A stretch of 24,371 nt of DNA from a virus, in the IMG/VR virus record IMGVR_UViG_3300043464_000319, positions 1-24,371 of that record; one strand, 5' to 3'. The notes under the pieces were generated by a model that ran no database searches, was not told the origin of the DNA, and worked only from the letters and a program-made list of their open reading frames with translations. A program made the position numbers and the translations under genes. Shown one piece after another: positions 1 to 5,921 of the stretch (position 1 is the stretch's first letter; every line of letters begins with the position of its first letter).

Positions 1-33
1 GATAAGATCCCATGGTCTAACTTCATCCGACAT
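1..33 (-). CDS. Partial CDS, 5' end only, unknown small phage protein
   Basis: Only the first 11 codons are inside the window, reading MSDEVRPWDLI, and the gene continues past the left edge. The ATG at 33 overlaps the end of the upstream minus-strand mini-gene (stop at 23-25), which suggests translational coupling. An N-terminal 'RPWD' box followed by a hydrophobic residue recalls small Cys-rich phage proteins of the 'RPWDLLNP...C..C' type. That is a memory-based resemblance, because the diagnostic cysteines would lie outside the window. The reading frame and start are plausible; the function is not determinable here. Confidence 0.45.
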   Translation of the reverse strand, partial: MSDEVRPWDLI

Positions 34-103
34 TTTCAAACATCCACATCACTAAGGCTGCTACGATGATTATCGGAGAAACCAATACTAAGAATATATC
101 CAT
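23..103 (-). CDS. 26-residue putative membrane mini-protein, leaderless
   Basis: This short frame encodes 26 residues (MDIFLVLVSPIIIVAALVMW followed by a short MFENVG tail). It is almost entirely one hydrophobic transmembrane helix with a single acidic residue near each end. A perfect TATAAT box on the minus strand (110-115) ends 6 nt before the ATG, the same leaderless spacing seen at several genes in this window, and this is the main support for the gene being real. Its stop overlaps the start of the next minus-strand gene. It faces the holin-like gene across a divergent gap, so a role in lysis or membrane perturbation is possible but is inference. A chance frame cannot be excluded. Confidence 0.5.
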   Translation of the reverse strand: MDIFLVLVSPIIIVAALVMWMFENVG

Positions 104-109
104 AAACCT

Positions 110-115
110 ATTATA
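110..115 (-). promoter_or_regulatory. -10 box (TATAAT) of the leftward leaderless unit
   Basis: On the minus strand a perfect TATAAT lies 6 nt upstream of the ATG at 103. The preceding trinucleotide is GGC, so the extended TGN motif is imperfect. The predicted start of transcription falls at the start codon. Confidence 0.55.
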
Positions 116-202
116 GCCCATATGAAGGTTTGGAAGCCATTGTAGACATACTTGGGAGTGTATCCCATATGTTGTCTAGGGGAGGGTTTGTATAACCTCT
201 AT

Positions 203-229
203 TTTCGGCTTTGTTGTATCCCGCCGAAA
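203..229. other. Inverted repeat in the divergent intergenic region
   Basis: TTTCGGC (203-209) and GCCGAAA (223-229) form a 7-bp stem with a 13-nt loop between the leftward unit and the holin-like gene. No U-tract follows on either strand, so it is not a convincing terminator. It could be an operator or an RNA hairpin. The rest of 104-251 shows no gene. Confidence 0.4.
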
Positions 230-251
230 TTAAGAATCTTATCTTAAATAA

Positions 252-260
252 TGATATAAT
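252..260 (+). promoter_or_regulatory. Extended -10 promoter TGATATAAT for the holin-like gene
   Basis: TGA plus TATAAT (255-260) ends 7 nt before the ATG at 268. No -35 box is recognisable at the expected distance. Transcription should begin at or next to the AUG, giving a leaderless mRNA. Confidence 0.7.
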
Positions 261-267
261 AATCCTT

Positions 268-480
268 ATGACTCCACAAGATTGGGCTGGACTTGCTTTA
301 ACCTGTTTAACTATTTTTGGTATACTTGTCGGCGGAGTTAAATTTCTCGTAAAACATTATTTGAGCGAACTTAAACCCAATTCTGGGTCTAGTATGAAAG
401 ACTCTGTTAATCGGCTTGAAGAAAAAACTGACAAGATGTTTGATCTATTGATCGAGCATATTAAAGATCATAACAAGTAA
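268..480 (+). CDS. Putative holin / small membrane protein, 70 aa
   Basis: The protein has one N-terminal transmembrane helix (about residues 8-28, rich in L, I, G and V). A polar linker follows (near 'ELKPNSGSS', residues 34-42), then a charged helix with coiled-coil character to the C-terminus. One membrane segment plus a charged soluble tail at 70 residues fits small class III holins or holin-like proteins of actinobacteriophages, which often carry a similar 'HYL.ELKPN.GSS.KD...RLE' stretch. I chose ATG 268 because the TATAAT box ends 7 nt upstream of it. A longer frame from 211 would put the promoter inside the gene. In this family the protein would form the inner-membrane lesion that lets the lysozyme-like enzyme (7904-8476) act. 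A plain structural membrane protein is the alternative. Confidence 0.6.
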   Translation: MTPQDWAGLALTCLTIFGILVGGVKFLVKHYLSELKPNSGSSMKDSVNRLEEKTDKMFDLLIEHIKDHNK

Positions 481-705
481 CTACTATATAAAAGATATAC
501 TATATATAAGTATATTACTTTTACAGTATATTCTTTTCTTTATATATTTTAAGTATACACTATCAATACCCTGGCCTAATAGGATAAAACGGACATATAG
601 TATGAATCCATTTATAACTCTTTTATAACGATATTAATATATAACTTTTTGTTATCAATCCGTGTATACCTGGCTTATTTAAAATAATCAGATATAATCT
701 AAATT
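481..705. other. AT-rich non-coding gap
   Basis: This gap is extremely AT-rich and I found no supportable gene in it. Just after the holin-like gene, ATATACT (495-501) and AGTATAT (509-515) can form a 7-bp stem followed by a modestly T-rich stretch, possibly a weak terminator. A TATAAT at 694-699 near the right end probably starts a transcript at about 706. Confidence 0.5.
694..699 (+). promoter_or_regulatory. -10 box (TATAAT) upstream of the 706-755 hairpin
   Basis: TATAAT preceded by AGA (no TG extension). The predicted transcription start, 7 nt downstream of the box, is position 706, the first base of a long stem-loop. No start codon in good context lies just downstream, so this box appears to serve the hairpin RNA and/or the gene at 782. 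Confidence 0.45.
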
Positions 706-755
706 GCTGGCACTCAGGATCTTTCTACCCACCCCACTGCTCTTGAGTGTCCAGC
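706..755 (+). ncRNA. Candidate structured RNA: 14-bp stem-loop at a predicted 5' end
   Basis: GCTGG plus CACTCAGGA (706-719) pair with TCTTGAGTG plus CCAGC (741-755). There is one bulged T (750) and one G-U pair (717/743). The 21-nt loop (720-740) is pyrimidine-rich. The stem starts where transcription from the TATAAT at 694-699 should start, and it ends 10 nt before the extended -10 box of the next gene. No proper U-tract follows (ATTATTATT), so it is not a canonical terminator. It could be a 5' protective hairpin, a small RNA, an attenuator or a DNA site such as a packaging or nicking site. The structure is seen; the function is unknown. Confidence 0.45.
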
Positions 756-765
756 ATTATTATTA

Positions 766-774
766 TGGTATAAT
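766..774 (+). promoter_or_regulatory. Extended -10 promoter TGGTATAAT
   Basis: TGG plus TATAAT (769-774) ends 7 nt before the ATG at 782, the leaderless spacing. No -35 box is visible; the corresponding region lies inside the right arm of the hairpin ending at 755. Confidence 0.7.
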
Positions 775-781
775 CATTGAT

Positions 782-1198
782 ATGTGCACACCAACAACAG
801 AAAAATTTGGGGCCACCCCAGCAAACATTCAATGGGCTGTTGTCCGTGGAGACTATGCTTCATTTACAGTCTCATTTCTTGAAAATGACGAAGTTACAGA
901 ATTTGATACAGATGGCTGGGAGTTTTCTGCTACAGCATATGACCCAACCACAGACGTACTTGATGAATTAGAAGTTTCCGTTGACGGTTCTGTAATTACT
1001 GTTAGCGCCCCTGCTTCTATAACTGAAAATTGGGGAACTACGTACAGATCAGTAGTTGCAGAACTATCTTTTGACCTACAGGCAATAATCCCAGATGGTT
1101 TGTCGACAATTACCTGGACTCCAGTCATAGGAACAATTTGTGTGCTTGGAGATGTTTCTCCAGTATCCGCAAGAGGCACAATCGGAGGAGTATCGTAA
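782..1198 (+). CDS. Ig-like virion/baseplate accessory protein, 138 aa
   Basis: A small all-beta protein that opens with a loop leading to 'VVRGDYASFTV' (about residues 22-32), followed by alternating polar and hydrophobic strands. Two other proteins in the window share this plan: 2056-2412 ('YYRGDTAQFVV') and 9152-9565 ('VVKGDTASFKI'). I read them as one family of Ig-like or BppU-N-type baseplate/fibre domains. The start at 782 is set by the -10 box ending 7 nt upstream; a longer in-frame reading from 704 would begin inside the hairpin and is unlikely. The 27-residue gene follows immediately (TAA then ATG). The molecular role is inferred from family shape and the surrounding fibre genes. Confidence 0.6.
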   Translation: MCTPTTEKFGATPANIQWAVVRGDYASFTVSFLENDEVTEFDTDGWEFSATAYDPTTDVLDELEVSVDGSVITVSAPASITENWGTTYRSVVAELSFDLQAIIPDGLSTITWTPVIGTICVLGDVSPVSARGTIGGVS

Positions 1199-1282
1199 AT
1201 GATAATTAAGATTAAAGATGTTAACCCTAAACTTCCGCCACTCATAAAGGTTAACGGTACTGTTTTTAAAGTAAAGAAATAA
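1199..1282 (+). CDS. 27-residue basic microprotein, unknown
   Basis: A 28-codon frame encodes MIIKIKDVNPKLPPLIKVNG followed by TVFKVKK. It starts directly after the preceding stop codon and has a strong Shine-Dalgarno sequence (GGAGGAG, 1184-1190) 8 nt upstream. It is lysine-rich with alternating hydrophobic residues, which would suit a short beta-hairpin peptide. Its stop is only 3 nt before the next ATG, and that gene has no good ribosome site of its own, so translation of this frame may also serve as coupling. The good ribosome site argues for expression; the function is unknown. Confidence 0.55.
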   Translation: MIIKIKDVNPKLPPLIKVNGTVFKVKK

Positions 1283-1285
1283 CCT

Positions 1286-2029
1286 ATGGCCATATCAAAA
1301 AATATGGATGCCCCAAAAACCAAATACTCTGAAGTAATTAAGTCAACAAAGAGCATAGATCCTAGTAGCACTGAGTATATTGCTGTTCCAGGCATTCAAG
1401 GAGAAAAGGGCGAAGTCGGTCCACCAGGACCAGCAGGCCCCGAAGGTCCTAGAGGCGAAAGAGGAATCCCAGGTAAAGATGGCAAGGATGGTATACAAGG
1501 TCCTCAAGGCCCTAAAGGAGATCCTGGCAGAGGAGGAGGAGAAGGATATGAAAGTCCTTCAGGTCAATACCCAGGCTGGGCATACTATGAAAATAAAAAT
1601 AAAAAATTGTTATTCTTAGGGCCTGACAGAGGAGACGATGGCTGGGTAAATATATTAATGCATGATGATGAAGATAATAACATTTTGAAGTTTCTTCCAT
1701 TAGGATCTGTTTCTCTTTGGAATCCAGTTACGCAAAGAATTAATTTTAAGCAACTTAAGGTGGGAGCCAAGGTAGATATTAGATATGATATAGCCTTAAC
1801 TACCGATACAAATAACACAGAGGCATGGATAAGGACATATATACCAAAAGTAGAGTCACCTACTGGATATATAGGAATGCTCAAGTATAAATATCCATAT
1901 GAAATGTCTATTCACCAAACCCTATATGTCGATTTATTAAAGATCAGATCAGAGGGCGCAATCATACAAGCAAGAGCAGATAACGAAAGTACTATTTTCT
2001 TAAAAGGTATGTATATTTCAGTTTCTTGA
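1286..2029 (+). CDS. Collagen-like fibre protein, 247 aa
   Basis: Three parts are visible. A short N-terminal segment (residues 1-33) is probably the attachment part. An uninterrupted Gly-X-Y region follows (about residues 34-88, with motifs such as [16 protein letters not shown]). The C-terminal domain of about 155 residues is rich in aromatic residues and has no family I recognise. Collagen-like triplets in phages form trimeric shafts, so this is most likely a trimeric fibre or head/tail appendage with a C-terminal binding head. It follows the 27-residue gene by 3 nt and precedes a new promoter (2030-2038). The triplet region is clear; the role of the head domain is inference. Confidence 0.75.
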   Translation: MAISKNMDAPKTKYSEVIKSTKSIDPSSTEYIAVPGIQGEKGEVGPPGPAGPEGPRGERGIPGKDGKDGIQGPQGPKGDPGRGGGEGYESPSGQYPGWAYYENKNKKLLFLGPDRGDDGWVNILMHDDEDNNILKFLPLGSVSLWNPVTQRINFKQLKVGAKVDIRYDIALTTDTNNTEAWIRTYIPKVESPTGYIGMLKYKYPYEMSIHQTLYVDLLKIRSEGAIIQARADNESTIFLKGMYISVS

Positions 2030-2038
2030 TGGTATAAT
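2030..2038 (+). promoter_or_regulatory. Extended -10 promoter TGGTATAAT
   Basis: TATAAT at 2033-2038 lies 17 nt upstream of the ATG at 2056. Predicted transcription starts near 2045, so the Shine-Dalgarno AGGAGGA (2044-2050) sits at the very 5' end of an approximately 11-nt leader. Confidence 0.65.
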
Positions 2039-2055
2039 GGATCAGGAGGATAACA

Positions 2056-2412
2056 ATGGCATTTCCAAGCACTTATGATTTTAACTATTACCGTGGTGAC
2101 ACTGCTCAATTTGTAGTCCGTCCTAAAAATGCAAACGATGGATCTTCTTTTGATTTAGCGAACTATTCTGCAATTTTTACCATTGCAAACCAGAGGGGTT
2201 CTGCTGGAACACAGTATGCGGCTTCTGCAGTTGTTAATACAACAACTGACATTGTTACGTGTACAATTACACCAACTGTTGGACGAACACTCGCTGCTGG
2301 ATCATATGTCTATGATGTTCAAATTACAGACGAATCACCAAATCCAGATGTTATTTATACAATACTTACTGGAACAATAACAGTCACAGACGATATCACT
2401 GGGGCAGTTTAA
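2056..2412 (+). CDS. Ig-like virion/baseplate accessory protein, 118 aa
   Basis: An all-beta protein with 'YYRGDTAQFVV' near residues 11-21, followed by Thr/Val-rich strands and a C-terminal 'GTITVTDD' strand. It shares shape and the R/K-G-D-x-A-x-F motif with the proteins at 782-1198 and 9152-9565, so I place it in the same Ig-like baseplate/fibre family. It has its own promoter and a strong ribosome site (2044-2050). The TAA overlaps the next ATG by one base (TAATG at 2410-2414), so the downstream gene is probably translationally coupled. The conserved RGD is most likely a structural turn and not an integrin ligand. Confidence 0.6.
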   Translation: MAFPSTYDFNYYRGDTAQFVVRPKNANDGSSFDLANYSAIFTIANQRGSAGTQYAASAVVNTTTDIVTCTITPTVGRTLAAGSYVYDVQITDESPNPDVIYTILTGTITVTDDITGAV

Positions 2413-2990
2413 TGCCAGATGTTTTGATATCAAATGATGATATTACCGTTCTAGGACCTCCAGAGTTAGTAGAAGTTCTAGTTGATATTGGTCCAACAGG
2501 ACAACGTGGCAGTAAATTTTTTGTTGGAACTGGAGAGCCAAACTCTTTAACAACAAGTGGTACTATTTTTAGTGAAACAATAAACCTATACGATATGTAT
2601 ATTAATTCTGCACCAGGTGTTAACTATGGATATATGTATCAATACATTTCTGAGGTTGGAGGAAATACTTGGGTTCAGGTTTTAAAAATTTCTCCAACAT
2701 TATATTCAAAAAGACATGCCGTTACCTTTGCTTCAGGTGAGGGATCTATATCAATCCCAATTTCAAATATAGTTAGCGTTTCTGGTACACCTTTAACAGC
2801 GTCTAATTTTAATGTTCAGTATAGTATTGAGAATACTGCTCCAATTGCTTCTTCAGTTGAAATACCCGCACTTGCAGGTGCTGGAACAAACCTTGTAGTT
2901 AATTTAAATGCTGCTAGATATTCAAGTAGCACCTGGTCTAATCTAACAGGAGAGGTAACGGTGCATCTATTTATATCTGTAGTTATCTAA
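2412..2990 (+). CDS. Fibre-like virion protein, 192 aa
   Basis: The N-terminal segment ends in a short collagen-like stretch ('IGPTGQRGSKFFVGTGEPN', about residues 26-44). This box is common at the junction of phage fibre proteins that carry a C-terminal beta-rich head. The remainder is Ser/Thr/Asn-rich with predicted beta strands and no catalytic motif. It starts inside the preceding stop codon (TAATG) and ends just before the promoter at 2994. I infer a fibre or adhesin tip, partner of the two proteins upstream. Confidence 0.6.
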   Translation: MPDVLISNDDITVLGPPELVEVLVDIGPTGQRGSKFFVGTGEPNSLTTSGTIFSETINLYDMYINSAPGVNYGYMYQYISEVGGNTWVQVLKISPTLYSKRHAVTFASGEGSISIPISNIVSVSGTPLTASNFNVQYSIENTAPIASSVEIPALAGAGTNLVVNLNAARYSSSTWSNLTGEVTVHLFISVVI

Positions 2991-2993
2991 TTA

Positions 2994-3002
2994 TGGTATA
3001 AT
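2994..3002 (+). promoter_or_regulatory. Extended -10 promoter TGGTATAAT
   Basis: TATAAT at 2997-3002, 17 nt before the ATG at 3020. The predicted leader is about 11 nt and contains GAGGTG (3008-3013) as the ribosome site. Same layout as the promoter at 2030. Confidence 0.65.
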
Positions 3003-3019
3003 CTTGATGAGGTGAAAAT

Positions 3020-3685
3020 ATGGCAGCAGAGTCAATAGGCAGTTTAGTTCCAACAAAAATTCCAGGTCTAGCAGACCAAGCAGACATTCAGGCTGCCCTA
3101 CGTGTTTACCATTATGGATCATACACATTTGATACAGCAGAAACAGACCCCGCAGAATTAGTAAATCCATCTATAGCGTATACAATAAATGATCTTCAAG
3201 ATCAGATTGATACCTTATCTGGTGGAACCGCAATTTCTGCAACAAGTTTTAATGCTAAGGGAGATCTATTATCTGCCTCAGCAAATGACACCCTGAGTGT
3301 TTTGTCTGTTGGATCAAATGGAACAGTACTAACAGCAAATAGTGCTACTGCTACAGGATTAGAGTGGGTATCTCCAGAAGTCACATTATCAAATTCTGTA
3401 ACATTAAGTGGAAAAACCTTGACAGCCCCTAGGTTTGCAGATCTTGGCTTTATTGCAGATGCTAATGGAAATGAACTTCTTGTTATGGATACCGTAACTT
3501 CAGCGGTAAATGAAATCAAAATTGCAAATGCTGCAACAGCGGGAAAGCCCTCTATAGCAGCACAGGGTGGAGACACAAACATATCCTTAAACCTTATTTC
3601 AAAAGGTAGCGGAGAAGTTCAATCAAATGGCATAAGGGTTGCTACAGATGATGACATTTTATTATCTCTAGTAGGCGGACTATAA
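3020..3685 (+). CDS. Tail-fibre repeat protein, 221 aa
   Basis: An N-terminal segment (to about residue 70) ends in a helix ('INDLQDQIDTLSGG') that may drive trimerisation. Then comes the module 'KGDLLSAS.NDT...L.VG.NG.VLTA.S' (about residues 80-112), ending with 'GLEWVSP'. The same module occurs in the 602-residue fibre protein at 10268 ('KGDLIVGSADDAVARLGIGT', then 'VEWQAP'). Such modules are typical of environmental phage tail fibres. The C-terminal half holds degenerate beta repeats. No chaperone or catalytic domain is visible. It has its own promoter and ends before another. Confidence 0.65.
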   Translation: MAAESIGSLVPTKIPGLADQADIQAALRVYHYGSYTFDTAETDPAELVNPSIAYTINDLQDQIDTLSGGTAISATSFNAKGDLLSASANDTLSVLSVGSNGTVLTANSATATGLEWVSPEVTLSNSVTLSGKTLTAPRFADLGFIADANGNELLVMDTVTSAVNEIKIANAATAGKPSIAAQGGDTNISLNLISKGSGEVQSNGIRVATDDDILLSLVGGL

Positions 3686-3692
3686 TATGCCG

Positions 3693-3698
3693 TATAAT
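3693..3698 (+). promoter_or_regulatory. -10 box (TATAAT)
   Basis: Perfect TATAAT preceded by CCG, not TGN, 22 nt before the ATG at 3721. A Shine-Dalgarno sequence (GAGGAG, 3709-3714) lies between them. A second TATAAT at 3681-3686 overlaps the previous stop codon. Confidence 0.5.
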
Positions 3699-3720
3699 AA
3701 AGATACTAGAGGAGTAATTT

Positions 3721-4023
3721 ATGGCAACAACAATTAAGGCTTTTGGACGTGGAGCATTTGCTACTTCTTCTGCAACTTTATACACAGTTCCAGCATCTAC
3801 AACATCTTTGGTTACTAATATTTTGGTGACCAATACAAGTGCTTCATCTCAAACTTTTACAATTACTTTTGACTCTGTAGAAGTTTTTGCACAATCATCA
3901 ATTGCTGCAAATACAACAATAGCACTTGATCTAAAACAGGCCATTGCAACAACTAAAATTGTTGCTGGTTTTGCAAGCAGTACAGATGTAAAATACCATA
4001 TCACTGGTGCAGAAATTGCATAA
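3721..4023 (+). CDS. 100-residue beta-sandwich virion protein, tandem copy 1
   Basis: Exactly 100 residues, all-beta, built from 'LYTVPASTTSLVTNILVTNT' (about residues 20-39), a strand pair with 'SIAANTTIALDLKQAIATTK', and the C-terminal 'HITGAEIA'. The next gene (4060-4362) is a same-length paralogue along its whole length. Small proteins with this 'LYTVPA.TT..VTN..V.N' signature are frequent in environmental phages next to fibre genes. They are usually annotated as structural or hypothetical; a decoration or fibre-tip role is inferred. It has a promoter and a GAGGAG ribosome site. Confidence 0.65.
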   Translation: MATTIKAFGRGAFATSSATLYTVPASTTSLVTNILVTNTSASSQTFTITFDSVEVFAQSSIAANTTIALDLKQAIATTKIVAGFASSTDVKYHITGAEIA

Positions 4024-4029
4024 AATGTG

Positions 4030-4038
4030 TGATATAAT
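4030..4038 (+). promoter_or_regulatory. Extended -10 promoter TGATATAAT
   Basis: TATAAT at 4033-4038 lies 21 nt before the ATG at 4060. The Shine-Dalgarno AGGAGG (4045-4050) lies at the predicted 5' end of the message. This promoter separates the two tandem paralogues. Confidence 0.65.
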
Positions 4039-4059
4039 TCTATCAGGAGGTAGTAACTA

Positions 4060-4362
4060 ATGGCTACAACAGTAAAAGCGCTGGCAAGAACAGCAGCAGC
4101 AACATCATCAACAACACTATACACAGTACCAGCATCAACAACTGCTATTATAACAAATATTGCAGTTACAAATACCGCAGGAACAGCAGGAACATTTTCA
4201 CTTTCACTAGACGGTGTATCATTGCATACAACTTCGGCGATCGCTGCAAATTCTACAGTTTATATTGATCTTAAGCAAGCACTCGCTACAACAAAAGTTA
4301 TTGCTGGTCTTGCGTCAGCAACAACAATCAACTTTCACATTAGTGGAATAGAAGTCTCGTAA
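4060..4362 (+). CDS. 100-residue beta-sandwich virion protein, tandem copy 2
   Basis: Same length and order of motifs as the gene at 3721: 'LYTVPASTTAIITNIAVTNT', 'SAIAANSTVYIDLKQALATTKV' in shortened form, and a C-terminal 'HISGIEVS'. The two differ mainly in the middle strand region (residues 40-58), where exposed loops would lie. Its own promoter means the two copies may be expressed at different levels. The stop codon overlaps the next ATG (TAATG at 4360-4364), tying it to the first gene of the 125-residue array. Confidence 0.65.
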   Translation: MATTVKALARTAAATSSTTLYTVPASTTAIITNIAVTNTAGTAGTFSLSLDGVSLHTTSAIAANSTVYIDLKQALATTKVIAGLASATTINFHISGIEVS

Positions 4363-4739
4363 TGGGGATTCTTGTTATACCAACAGCAGCAGGTGGTGGA
4401 ATTAAATCGGTTCAACGTGGACTGGCTAGTTCTGCTGGAAACGTAACTATCAATGCTGTTGATATAACAAAATCTTTTGTTCAAGTTTTTGGTACCACAT
4501 CTTCTGGAACTGCTACTACAGATTCCACAGTAGGTTCAACAGGATCTAATGCATCTTCAGGAACAGCAGGAAGTAATAATAGCCCAGGTCCTAGTGGAGG
4601 ATCTTCAAGCATTAACTCAAGAAATCTTTCGGCAGGAACAAATAATCTTGTAACTGCTGTTGCACAAGGATACTTGTCTAACTCTACAACATTGGTAGTT
4701 TCACATGCCTGTCGTTGGGAAGTAGTTGAGTTCGCATGA
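4362..4739 (+). CDS. 125-residue adhesin-like virion protein, array copy 1
   Basis: First of four consecutive paralogues of identical length. Conserved parts are 'GGGIKSVQRG' (about residues 11-20), 'SFVQVFGTTSSGT' (about 38-50) and a C-terminal 'CRWEVVEFA' with a lone Cys at 117. The middle (about 50-95) is Gly/Ser/Asn-rich and differs most between copies. IKSVQRG-type proteins are seen in phage tail loci; I infer a beta-rich fibre-tip or decoration protein with a variable surface. It is translated by coupling to the preceding gene through TAATG. Confidence 0.65.
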   Translation: MGILVIPTAAGGGIKSVQRGLASSAGNVTINAVDITKSFVQVFGTTSSGTATTDSTVGSTGSNASSGTAGSNNSPGPSGGSSSINSRNLSAGTNNLVTAVAQGYLSNSTTLVVSHACRWEVVEFA

Positions 4740-4767
4740 AAAACAAAAATATGATTGAGAGATTGAT

Positions 4768-5145
4768 ATGGGAGTAAGGGCAATACCAGCATCAGCAGGT
4801 GGTGGAATTAAGTCAGTCCAACGTGGCCTTGCCGCTGCTGGAGGAAACGTAACTATTACTGCTGTAGATATTTCAAAATCTTTTGTTAAAGTATTTGGCA
4901 CCACATCTTCAGGAACAGTGGCCTCAACTTCTACAGTAGATGCCGCGAATGCAAATGCTGTTAGTGGTCTTAGTGGTAGCAATATTAGTGCACAGCATGC
5001 TGGTGGTGGAGCAAGCATTGGAGCAAGAAATTTATCAGGCGGAGCAAATAATCTTGTTGCAGCAGTTGCACAAGGCTATTTATCTACCTCTACAACTTTG
5101 GTAGTTTCTCACCCTTGTCGGTGGGAAGTTATTGAGTTTGCGTAA
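4768..5145 (+). CDS. 125-residue adhesin-like virion protein, array copy 2
   Basis: Same architecture as copy 1, with 'GGGIKSVQRGLAAAGGNVTI' at residues 11-30, 'SFVKVFGTTSSGT', and C-terminal 'PCRWEVIEFA'. The central segment is distinct (Ala/Asn-rich, with 'AQHAGGGASIGARNLSGG' in place of the 'PGPSGGSSS' type of the other three copies), so this is the most divergent middle in the array. A 28-nt spacer with a weak GAGAG ribosome site precedes it, and no promoter is evident. Role as for the array in general: inferred fibre tip or decoration. Confidence 0.65.
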   Translation: MGVRAIPASAGGGIKSVQRGLAAAGGNVTITAVDISKSFVKVFGTTSSGTVASTSTVDAANANAVSGLSGSNISAQHAGGGASIGARNLSGGANNLVAAVAQGYLSTSTTLVVSHPCRWEVIEFA

Positions 5146-5156
5146 AGGAGAAGCAG

Positions 5157-5534
5157 ATGGCCCTAGACACATATCCTTCAGGTGGTGGAGGCGGAATTAA
5201 ATCAGTTCAACGTGGACTTGCTTCCTCAGCAGGTACGGTTACAATTACGGCAGTAAATATTAGTAAATCCTTTGTTCAAGTTTTTGGCACTACATCTTCA
5301 GGTACTATTGCTGCATCTGGAACAATTGGTGCTCAATCGCACAATGCTTCTTCAGGTGTGGCAGGAAGCAACTATTCACCTGGACCTTCGGGTGGATCTT
5401 CAAGTGTTGGCTCTAGTAGTATATCTGCTGGTACAAATAATCTTCTTGCAGCAACTGCTCAAGGTTATCTATCTAACTCAACTAGTTTGGTAGTTTCTCA
5501 CCCTTGTAGGTGGGAAGTTATTGAGTTTGCGTAA
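5157..5534 (+). CDS. 125-residue adhesin-like virion protein, array copy 3
   Basis: Array member with an extra glycine-rich N-terminus ('SGGGGGIKSVQRG') and a middle containing 'YSPGPSGGSSSVGSSS'. Its 3' end and the junction with the next copy (about 5494-5543) match the end of copy 2 and its junction (about 5104-5154) almost base for base, including the AAAGGAG ribosome site. This points to recent duplication or gene conversion. Cys117 is kept in 'PCRWEVIEFA'. Confidence 0.65.
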   Translation: MALDTYPSGGGGGIKSVQRGLASSAGTVTITAVNISKSFVQVFGTTSSGTIAASGTIGAQSHNASSGVAGSNYSPGPSGGSSSVGSSSISAGTNNLLAATAQGYLSNSTSLVVSHPCRWEVIEFA

Positions 5535-5543
5535 AGGAGAAAC

Positions 5544-5921
5544 ATGGTAATATCAACATATCCTGCAGCAAGTAGCGGTGGAATTAAGTCAGTCCAACGT
5601 GGTTCGGCTGGAGCAGCAGGGACAGTAACTATAACTGCCGTAGATGTTAATAAGGCTTTTGTTCAAGTTTTTGGCACAACATCTTCAGGCACTGTTGCTT
5701 TGTCTGGAGTTGTTGGGGCACAAAACCATAGCGCTAATACAGGTATAGCAAACAGCAACATTACTCCTGGACCTTCGTCTGGATCTTCAAGTGTTGGTGC
5801 TAGCAATATATCTGGTGGAACAAACAACCTTGTATCAGGAATTGTACAAGGGTATCTTTCAAATTCAACAAGTCTAATAGTCAGCGGTGCTTGCCGTTGG
5901 GAAGTAGTGGAGTTTAACTAA
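5544..5921 (+). CDS. 125-residue adhesin-like virion protein, array copy 4
   Basis: Last array member. It keeps 'GGIKSVQRG', 'FVQVFGTTSSGT' and 'CRWEVVEF', but ends in Asn instead of Ala and has 'ITPGPSSGSSSVGASN' in the middle. AAAGGAG just upstream is the ribosome site. Its TAA overlaps the ATG of the next gene (TAATG at 5919-5923). Like the others it lacks a signal peptide and transmembrane segments, as expected for a virion component. Confidence 0.65.
   Translation: MVISTYPAASSGGIKSVQRGSAGAAGTVTITAVDVNKAFVQVFGTTSSGTVALSGVVGAQNHSANTGIANSNITPGPSSGSSSVGASNISGGTNNLVSGIVQGYLSNSTSLIVSGACRWEVVEFN

Noticed and set aside
704-781. Upstream extension of the gene at 782 from a TTG at 704
   Set aside because: It would start inside the hairpin, before the -10 box, and adds an unrelated hydrophobic stretch; the leaderless ATG at 782 fits the window's pattern.
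853-1395. 180-residue open frame on the minus strand
   Set aside because: It lies wholly antisense to three well-supported genes and has no promoter or ribosome site on its strand.
2056-2412. RGD tripeptide as a cell-adhesion ligand (also in the protein at 782)
   Set aside because: The position is conserved as R/K-G-D in a beta-domain turn across the three paralogues, and the third has KGD; a structural turn is the simpler reading.
4060-5921. CRISPR-like or diversity-generating template repeat in the tandem arrays
   Set aside because: The repeats are whole coding genes with conserved reading frames; no short regularly spaced repeats, reverse transcriptase or template/variable repeat pair is visible in the window.
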